In this document: positions 58,253 through 64,000 of the stretch, one piece after another
How the letters are laid out: each line of letters opens with the position of its first letter
Position numbering within the stretch: the first letter of the stretch is position 1
DNA from: Paraglaciecola sp. 20A4
Lineage (GTDB): Bacteria > Pseudomonadota > Gammaproteobacteria > Enterobacterales > Alteromonadaceae
Direction of reading: 5' to 3'
DNA: 64,000 bases
Assembly (NCBI RefSeq): GCF_011378905.1
Contig: NZ_WTPY01000006.1
Span: 202,393-266,392, forward strand
The notes under the pieces: model-generated
Database searches by the model: none
Told to the model about the DNA's origin: nothing
The model's input: only the letters and a program-made list of their open reading frames with translations
Position numbers and translations under genes: made by a program

Positions 58253-59752
58253 ATGTCAATCCCTTTTCAAATTGTGATCTTAGGCGGTGGCACTGCAGGT
58301 TGGATGGCGGCCAACTTGTTTGCTCATAAGTGGGCGGACAAAGTGGCAAGCAAAGCATTGCAGATCAGTTTGATTGAGTCACCCGATATAGGAATAGTTG
58401 GGGTGGGAGAAGGCTCAACGCCCACCTTGAAGCGCTTTTTCGAAATGCTCAACATTCCCGAAAAAGATTGGATGGGGAAGTGTAATGCGACTTATAAAAT
58501 GAACATCGCCTTTGCTGGGTTTAGCCCCGCATCAGGTATCGAGCGATATAGCCACCCATTTATCTCGCAAATTGATACGTTTACCCAACGTGCGTTTATG
58601 GTTAATAGTCGCACTCGGCGCATGGGTTTAGCTACCCATACGGCCCCAGAAGGCTTCTTATTAAATGGTGTATTAGCCAAGCAGGGGAAAGGTCCACAAA
58701 CCCCTGATAATTTCCCATTTAGTATTGAATATGGTTACCATTTTGACTCCCATCTGTTGGGTACTTTTTTGCAGGAGCATGCTATATCCCTAGGAGTGAT
58801 GCATGTTCAAACCAAAGTAGAAACGGTGACGCGTCACCCAAATGGCGATATTGCGAGTCTGCAATGTAAGGACGGACGAAACATCAATGGCCACTTTTTT
58901 GTAGATTGCAGCGGGTTTGCCAGTGTACTGATGCAAAAAACACTGGGTGTTAAATTCAATAGTTATAAAGATAATCTTTTTAACGACGCGGCGGTCGTTG
59001 TACCGACTCCTATAGGCGAACACATTCCCGTCGAGACGATTTCCACGGCCCTTTCTGCAGGGTGGTGCTGGAAAATCCCGTTAACTAACCGCTTTGGTAA
59101 TGGTTATGTATATAGTTCGGATTTTATTGACGCCAATCAGGCTGAGAGCGAACTTAAACAGCATTTACAACTGGGGGATAACCAAGAGTGCCGGCATTTG
59201 TCCATGCGCGTGGGCGCACTTGAGAAGCAATGGCAAAACAATTGTTTGGCGGTGGGTTTGTCGTCAGGATTTATCGAACCGCTTGAGGCAACAGCCTTAC
59301 ACATAACCCAAATCGCCATTGAGCAATTCATTATGGCATTTGAAGAGGGTGACTTTAGCAATCGCTTACAAGATGAATTTAACCTCAAGATGCACCAACG
59401 TTTGGAACGAACACGCGATTACATTGTTGCACACTATAAATTAAATACCCGAGACGACAGTGATTATTGGCGAGCAAATCGCTCTAACCTTAATTTGTCG
59501 GAGTCTCTGAAGCAAATACTCGATGTGTGGTACAAATGTGGCGATCTTGACAACGAAATAAAACGTCAAGATCTTACTACGCACTTTAACGCAGTCTCTT
59601 GGAATTGCCTATTAGCGGGTTATGGCGCATTTCCACCCTTGGCAGCTAAGCAACCCGGAAAAGGCGATTTATACCAAGAGCAAAATATTGCGCAATTTAT
59701 CCATGGCTGCGCACTTAATTTCCAAAGTCACAAGCACAATTTATGTCGCTAA
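58253..59752 (+). CDS. Flavin-dependent tryptophan-halogenase-like enzyme, second copy
   Basis: A 499-residue protein in the same family but clearly different in sequence from the gene before it. It has ILGGGTAGWMAANL, GVGEGSTP (in place of GEATIP), the catalytic lysine in NATYKMNIAF (K82), WxWxIP as GWCWKIP, and GFIEPLEATALH with the glutamate. The substituted substrate-loop sequences (FAGF instead of KFENW after the lysine) suggest another substrate. It starts 1 base after the first copy, so the two are translationally coupled. Confidence 0.9.
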   Translation: MSIPFQIVILGGGTAGWMAANLFAHKWADKVASKALQISLIESPDIGIVGVGEGSTPTLKRFFEMLNIPEKDWMGKCNATYKMNIAFAGFSPASGIERYSHPFISQIDTFTQRAFMVNSRTRRMGLATHTAPEGFLLNGVLAKQGKGPQTPDNFPFSIEYGYHFDSHLLGTFLQEHAISLGVMHVQTKVETVTRHPNGDIASLQCKDGRNINGHFFVDCSGFASVLMQKTLGVKFNSYKDNLFNDAAVVVPTPIGEHIPVETISTALSAGWCWKIPLTNRFGNGYVYSSDFIDANQAESELKQHLQLGDNQECRHLSMRVGALEKQWQNNCLAVGLSSGFIEPLEATALHITQIAIEQFIMAFEEGDFSNRLQDEFNLKMHQRLERTRDYIVAHYKLNTRDDSDYWRANRSNLNLSESLKQILDVWYKCGDLDNEIKRQDLTTHFNAVSWNCLLAGYGAFPPLAAKQPGKGDLYQEQNIAQFIHGCALNFQSHKHNLCR

Positions 59753-59977
59753 AAAACTACTCATATACGCAGTTAATTCTCCTCGAATGCTTCACTTAAT
59801 GCATTGTTATGCGACAACTGAATTTAGTATTTAGGTCTGATACCTAATAACACAAACCCCTTACTAATTTTGACAATCGATCTAAGTAGAATTATCTCTA
59901 CACTTATTGCTCGTTTACAAAAAAACAACAATTAGCTTGTAGCTCAAATTATCGGGCACTTAGCAAAAAGGGCGATA

Positions 59978-60853
59978 TTGAAAATGGTAATCTCAAAAAA
60001 GGTGCTGGTAGCTTGTATGACTCTAGCCATAAGTGGCTCATTGTTTGCTCAAGACAAGGTAGAGCAATCACCACAGCAGTCACTCCATAAACAGCAATGG
60101 ATTTCACTTTTCAATGGTAACGATTTTACTGGTTGGGAAACTTATGTGAGCTATCAACCGAAAGACAGTAAGTATCAGGATCCTGCGGACGTTCCAGTAC
60201 GTGGCTTAAATATTGATCCCAAAAATGTATTTAGTGTACGAGATGGCTTAATGCGTATCTCTGGAGAGGAATGGGGCGGTATTAGCACGGTAGAAGAGTA
60301 CGGAAAATTTCACCTGAAATTCGAGGTGAAATGGGGAGATATAAAATGGTCACCTAGAGAGCATCTACCCAGAGACAGTGGAGTACTATACTTTGCAACG
60401 GGTAGGCCTGGGGCGTCGATGAATCATTGGTTGCGCAGTCATGAAATGCAAATACAAGTGGGGGACAGTGGTGACTATCATAGTTTAGACGGAGTTATCA
60501 TCGATGCACATTGCGGCGCAGCTAATCAAGGCGACTGGCATTTTTATCGTTACGAACCTGAAATGCCTTTATGCCAAAGCATTGCTAATCGTGTATTAAA
60601 ACGCGGAGATTTTGAGAAACCGCTAGGTCAATGGGACACTATGGAAGTACTCGCCGATGACAAAATCATCATACATAAAATTAATGGCCACGAAGTGTTC
60701 CGAGCATTTAATTCTCGGCAGAAAATTGATGGACAAATCGTGCCATTAACCAAGGGCAAGATCCAATTTCAATCTGAAGGTGCGGAGGTGTTTTATCGCA
60801 ATGTCCAGATTAGAATGTTAGATGAGCCTATAGATGCACCTATAAATAGGTAA
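59978..60853 (+). CDS. DUF1080 (3-keto-disaccharide hydrolase-like) secreted protein
   Basis: A 291-residue exported protein with an N-terminal signal peptide (LVACMTLAISGSLFA) and one DUF1080 domain: WISLFNGNDFTGWETY, LMRISGEEWGGISTVEEYGKFHLKFEVKWG and DSGVLYFATG. The domain has a jelly-roll (concanavalin-like) fold, and related proteins act on 3-keto-glycosides. The frame starts with TTG, which has AAAAAGGG about 6 bases upstream; ATG at 59984 is an alternative. Position between the halogenases and the esterase suggests a role in the same uptake locus. Confidence 0.82.
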   Translation: MKMVISKKVLVACMTLAISGSLFAQDKVEQSPQQSLHKQQWISLFNGNDFTGWETYVSYQPKDSKYQDPADVPVRGLNIDPKNVFSVRDGLMRISGEEWGGISTVEEYGKFHLKFEVKWGDIKWSPREHLPRDSGVLYFATGRPGASMNHWLRSHEMQIQVGDSGDYHSLDGVIIDAHCGAANQGDWHFYRYEPEMPLCQSIANRVLKRGDFEKPLGQWDTMEVLADDKIIIHKINGHEVFRAFNSRQKIDGQIVPLTKGKIQFQSEGAEVFYRNVQIRMLDEPIDAPINR

Positions 60854-60977
60854 CTCAGTCGCTAAAAGCGTGTTTAACGAGAACACTATACTCCAGCAAC
60901 GGTTAGCGTCATTCAGGTTAGCCTTGCTGTGAAAAAACTCAGCATACATATAGCTAAACCTCGACAACGCCAGTGGT

Positions 60978-62915
60978 TTATTTTTTACGCACTTCACTGG
61001 CGGACCAAGCGTCAGTTCTAAAGGGCATTGCTGGTAATCTAACGTTATTAATTACGTTAGCCAGAGGATTATCAGCCCATGCATACCGTACGGCTAATGG
61101 CTCGCTTATATCTGGATGAGAAACGACGACCGTTTGACCATGGATAAATGCTTGCGCCACCCGAAATACTTTGTCTTGCCCAGCAATAATAAAACCTTCT
61201 ACTGCTTGATTACCATTGGTTTTTAAACCTTCTGCGTTATCAAAGTATATTTTTATTTCGCTTTGTTTTATTTCGAAGTGGGTAAAGTCTGGGCCTGTGG
61301 GGACTGTTGGTATACCGTATATTTTGTTAGCCGCTATGCGCCATAAGCGCTCACCCACATCACGTTTATTCTTGGGATGAAGATCCTCTGCGTCACCAAC
61401 ATCGATGGCAACGGCCATACCCGTATTCGGTAACGCTAATGTTTGACGCTGGGCATCTCGTAAATAGGCCCACTTACTCTCGGGTTGCAGGGGCTTATGG
61501 GGTAAATAAGCCGCCAATTGCACGAATAAAAACGGCATGTTTGGGGATTCTGCCCGAGCACGCCAATTGCTGATTAAATTGGCAAAGAGTGTGTGGTAAT
61601 AAGCGTGCTTATTGATATTGCTTTCGCCTTGGTACCAAACCACGCCTTGGGCAGTGTAGGGTAGCAAAGGGTATATCATAGCGTTGTATAAAAAGCTGGG
61701 AGTGTAGCTATAGTTGACGACTTTTGGCATGGGCATTTCAACGGAATTACTGAAACGCCAATTTTCTTCTATAGGCTGCTTATGACCACCAATATCAACC
61801 CACATTTGCTGTTTTTCGCCGATAAAAACTTGATTGCTTGTGCCATTCGCTGCACGAATAGCGATTACATTTTTGCCCGCTTTCAATAATTGTGTGGCAA
61901 TTTTGTAAATGGAGTCAGTGCTAGGGGCTGCGTTATCATTATACGTTTTAGCGATAAGGTGGCCGTTAATAAAGATAAGGGCATTGTGTCGGATAGTCCC
62001 CAAGTTGATCGTAATCGATGCCGGTGGCACTGATTCGAGGGTAAAGGTCTTTCTTAGCCATACAAAATGATGTAACGGGCCCGTATTTGGCAAGTCAATG
62101 TCTTGCCAATGTTCATCATCATAATTTACTGCCGCGGCATGGCTAATCATGGTCTTATGGGGAGAATTGATACGTTGCCATTTTAGCTCTTGTTGTTTCT
62201 TATTCGCCGCCAGTAATTCGGGCCAGTCAGTTTTTGCTTTAACCTCGGCAGCTTCCTTTTCGTAGCCTGGCGTAGCGGCAACGATATCAATATCAGTCCA
62301 GGCCTCAGCAGGTGTGCCACCCCAGTTACTTTCAATTATCCCGACGGCTACATCCTCTGTTTTTTGAAGCTGTAAAGCGAAAAACCAAGCTACGGCTGAA
62401 AATCGCCCAACGGTGTTTGGCGTGGCAACTTGCCATTTACTGGCTGGCAACTGACTTTGAAGGACAGGGGACAGTGTATCGGGAACGTCAAAAAAACGGA
62501 TTAAGGGTTGCTGCGCAGAGGCAATCGCTTGCTCGTTGCCGATAACGTCTCCCTTAAGCTTCCATTCCATGTTTGACTGACCACCAGCTATCCAAACCTC
62601 TCCGTAGTAAACGTCATTGATGGTAATGATCTTATTGGCACTGATAGTCAACGAAAATGGACCGGCTTTCGCATGGGCGGGCAACATGACTTGCCAGTGA
62701 CCATTTTCATCAGTTTGAGTAGCATAGCTTTGGTTTAACAGGGTGACGGTAATGGAGTGATTTTCAGGGCCTTCCCCCCAAACCCTCACAGGCTTATCGC
62801 GCTGTAATACCATGTGATCTGAAAACAAAGGAGAGAGGGATAACGCGTGTGTTTGAAAAGTAGCCATTAAGCAAAAAATCCCTAAGTACCCTAATCGTTG
62901 CATAGTGACTCTCAT
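60978..62915 (-). CDS. Sialate O-acetylesterase-family secreted esterase
   Basis: A 645-residue exported SGNH-type carbohydrate esterase. A signal peptide (MQRLGYLGIFCLMATFQTHA) is followed by LFSDHMVLQRDKPVRVWGEG, the nucleophile region VWIAGGQSNMEW, VGIIESNWGGTPAEAW, an inserted beta-sandwich (about residues 265-385, FVWLRKTFTLES... INGHLIAKTYN), GVVWYQGESN and the DAEDLHPKNKRDVGERL motif with catalytic Asp and His. Family members remove acetyl groups from sialic acids, xylan or pectin; with no sialic acid genes nearby, a plant or algal polysaccharide is more likely. It is convergent with DUF1080. ATG 62903 is an alternative start. Confidence 0.9.
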   Translation of the reverse strand: MRVTMQRLGYLGIFCLMATFQTHALSLSPLFSDHMVLQRDKPVRVWGEGPENHSITVTLLNQSYATQTDENGHWQVMLPAHAKAGPFSLTISANKIITINDVYYGEVWIAGGQSNMEWKLKGDVIGNEQAIASAQQPLIRFFDVPDTLSPVLQSQLPASKWQVATPNTVGRFSAVAWFFALQLQKTEDVAVGIIESNWGGTPAEAWTDIDIVAATPGYEKEAAEVKAKTDWPELLAANKKQQELKWQRINSPHKTMISHAAAVNYDDEHWQDIDLPNTGPLHHFVWLRKTFTLESVPPASITINLGTIRHNALIFINGHLIAKTYNDNAAPSTDSIYKIATQLLKAGKNVIAIRAANGTSNQVFIGEKQQMWVDIGGHKQPIEENWRFSNSVEMPMPKVVNYSYTPSFLYNAMIYPLLPYTAQGVVWYQGESNINKHAYYHTLFANLISNWRARAESPNMPFLFVQLAAYLPHKPLQPESKWAYLRDAQRQTLALPNTGMAVAIDVGDAEDLHPKNKRDVGERLWRIAANKIYGIPTVPTGPDFTHFEIKQSEIKIYFDNAEGLKTNGNQAVEGFIIAGQDKVFRVAQAFIHGQTVVVSHPDISEPLAVRYAWADNPLANVINNVRLPAMPFRTDAWSASEVRKK

Positions 62916-62932
62916 GCTATCGCCGGTAAGCT

Positions 62933-62988
62933 AAATATCTGCGCCAGCAGTATCGTTAGGTTGCTATGTTATGGGGCAGATATTTGTA
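62933..62988. repeat. Imperfect inverted repeat between the esterase and Rhs genes
   Basis: AAATATCTGC (62933-62942) and GCAGATATTT (62976-62985) are perfect 10-bp inverted arms; with one mismatch they extend to 13 bp (left to 62945, right from 62973). The spacer is about 27-33 bases. It begins 18 bases upstream of the esterase start codon on the minus strand and ends 59 bases before the Rhs frame. Confidence 0.55.
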
Positions 62989-63046
62989 ATAATTTTGTTT
63001 TACAAGAGGCTACTACATAAGTTAACTATTTAACATACGCAGGTAT

Positions 63047-63646
63047 ATGCAGGCACGATACTATGATCCAGTGATTGGGCGGTTTTATTCGAATGATACG
63101 GTGGATGTTTTAGGCTACATGAGTAGAGGAAGTATTATTCACGGCTTCAATCGATTTGCCTATGGAAACAACAACCCCTATAAATTTACAGATCCAACAG
63201 GAATGGCTCCTGAAGACATGTTTAAGCCCTTGAGAGACTTATTTAACAGTCCTCAAAAGCAAGCGGCTCAACTAAACCAAGATGCAGGGTCTTTAGCCAA
63301 TAGAGTCGGAGAGGGGGCTGTTAACGGAGCCAAAATTGTTGGTAATGCTACAAAAGAAAGCTTGGGGCCTGCGGCTTTGGTAACAGGTTTAATACCGGGA
63401 GGTCAAGGCGTCTCCGCAGTTCTAACAGTAGCCGATGTAGCATTAAACGGTGGTGTTTCGGAAGCATTAGGTGCCGGGACAGGAAAAGTCTCATCTATAG
63501 TTGCTGATGAGATCCTTACCAATAGCGGAACATCCTCCGGTAACCTAAAGACCCGAGTAATATCAGCTGTCGTGTCAACTATTATTGGAGATACAATTAC
63601 TGAAACTGTCAAACCATTTGAAGATAAGGTTCTGAAAAACCAATGA
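63047..63646 (+). CDS. Orphan Rhs C-terminal tip (truncated Rhs-repeat core and variable tail)
   Basis: A 199-residue frame. Residues 1-52 match the end of the Rhs core: MQARYYDPVIGRFYSND, NRFAYGNNNPYKFTDPTGM. The remainder (about 145 residues) is a variable tail rich in Gly, Ala, Val and Ser that resembles no known toxin to me and has hydrophobic helix-like stretches (PAALVTGLIPGGQGVSAVLTVAD). The N-terminal core and beta-cage repeats are missing: the frame meets a stop codon at 63023, only a few codons before the core match. It is therefore a displaced C-terminal cassette or remnant, not a complete Rhs protein. Its stop overlaps the next start (ATGA). Confidence 0.75.
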   Translation: MQARYYDPVIGRFYSNDTVDVLGYMSRGSIIHGFNRFAYGNNNPYKFTDPTGMAPEDMFKPLRDLFNSPQKQAAQLNQDAGSLANRVGEGAVNGAKIVGNATKESLGPAALVTGLIPGGQGVSAVLTVADVALNGGVSEALGAGTGKVSSIVADEILTNSGTSSGNLKTRVISAVVSTIIGDTITETVKPFEDKVLKNQ

Positions 63647-63867
63647 AACTAAAATTATCGAAATTTAATAGTAAAAGTAGTCTTTATCTATTTGTCATAC
63701 TTGGAGGTTTATACATTGTTATAGGTTCCATACAAGATGGTGACATTTTGCTAAAAGGATCTGTAGTTACAGTTCATGAATCACCATTTTATTTCTGGTT
63801 ATTTATCTTCTTTATATGCTCTGTTATATGCGCATCAGTAAAGTGGTTTGTGGAATCACTTAAATAA
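63643..63867 (+). CDS. Small two-helix membrane protein, candidate immunity protein
   Basis: A 74-residue protein with two hydrophobic segments (about residues 13-30 and 48-68), separated by an acidic-to-basic loop (SIQDGDILLKG) with a basic N terminus. Its ATG overlaps the Rhs tail stop codon by 4 bases. Rhs C-terminal tails are generally followed by a gene for a specific immunity protein, so this is the obvious candidate; a membrane protein would fit a tail that acts at a membrane. This is inference from position, and the sequence itself is not recognised. Confidence 0.6.
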   Translation: MKLKLSKFNSKSSLYLFVILGGLYIVIGSIQDGDILLKGSVVTVHESPFYFWLFIFFICSVICASVKWFVESLK

Positions 63868-63910
63868 AAATTAATGGGGTCGTAGTCCAGGGCAACCGCA
63901 TAAATGCTTA

Positions 63911-64000
63911 TTAATTAATCATTCTACTGAATCCCGCTGTTAATACAGCTTCCAGATAATTGGCTTTCATCCAAGCACGCTTTTGCTTGGCAGGTATGCT
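63911..64000 (-). CDS. Partial frame at the right edge, 29 residues, C terminus of an unknown gene
   Basis: On the minus strand an open frame runs from the window edge to a TAA at 63911-63913. It reads PAKQKRAWMKANYLEAVLTA and ends FSRMIN, a basic tail typical of DNA-acting proteins. I suspect the end of a transposase or related gene, but 29 residues are too few to name it. Confidence 0.3.
   Translation of the reverse strand, partial: SIPAKQKRAWMKANYLEAVLTAGFSRMIN

Overview
The window looks like a chromosomal segment of a marine gammaproteobacterium of the Alteromonadales, most like Alteromonadaceae such as Paraglaciecola or Glaciecola. This is inferred from gene content and order, not from a database search. 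The supporting blocks are smc-zipA-ligA-DUF3392, comEC-msbA-lpxK-Trm112-kdsB, and gltA divergent from sdhCDAB-sucABCD. A TonB-receptor, cupin and flavin-halogenase locus typical of marine heterotrophs adds to this. Base composition is moderate and no rRNA, tRNA, CRISPR array or complete insertion sequence was seen.

Layout. 1-2530: 3' end of recB and complete recD (RecBCD recombination). 3015-4009: two small conserved proteins (DUF2750 and a probable DUF6942). 4160-5890: a natural fusion of cysteine desulfurase CsdA with its sulfur acceptor CsdE. 5924-9954: an isochorismatase-type hydrolase, a secreted NUP-family protein, a DUF3565 protein, a SatD/DUF3307 pair and a very short 2OG-Fe(II) oxygenase-like protein. 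10048-14114 (minus strand): two membrane diguanylate cyclases with a glycosyltransferase between them. 14205-15982: PanE-type reductase and CysZ, convergent. 16197-23392: chromosome condensation, division and DNA ligation. 23486-30182: a DUF2062 membrane protein, ComEC, then the lipid A/Kdo operon. 30369-37399: a PLP desulfhydrase, a TPR sensor with a degenerate GGDEF domain, a GNAT, small membrane proteins, a LysR regulator, a DedA-like protein and TcdA. 37657-40552: the GDP-mannose pair manC-manB. 40644-52200: citrate synthase and the sdh-suc TCA operon. 52291-62915: a JmjC-like cupin, TonB receptor, two tryptophan-halogenase-like enzymes, a DUF1080 protein and a sialate O-acetylesterase. 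63047-63867: an orphan Rhs C-terminal tip with a small overlapping membrane protein, probably a toxin/immunity remnant.

How the genes work together. The TCA block encodes most of the cycle from citrate to fumarate, with a hairpin terminator between sdhB and sucA and no lpd in the cluster. The msbA-lpxK-kdsB and manC-manB blocks feed envelope glycolipid and polysaccharide synthesis, and the cyclases plus glycosyltransferase suggest a link between c-di-GMP and surface glycans. CsdAE and TcdA belong to one tRNA-modification sulfur pathway in E. coli but lie about 31 kb apart here.

The most interesting parts are the halogenase/TonB-receptor locus, whose two halogenases keep the catalytic Lys and Glu; the SatD/DUF3307 pair preceded by three repeats at exact 29-bp spacing; the CsdA-CsdE fusion; three adjacent inverted repeats before the DUF2750 gene; and the orphan Rhs tip module. 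Several start codons were moved to internal positions because of ribosome binding sites or family alignment, as stated in each entry.
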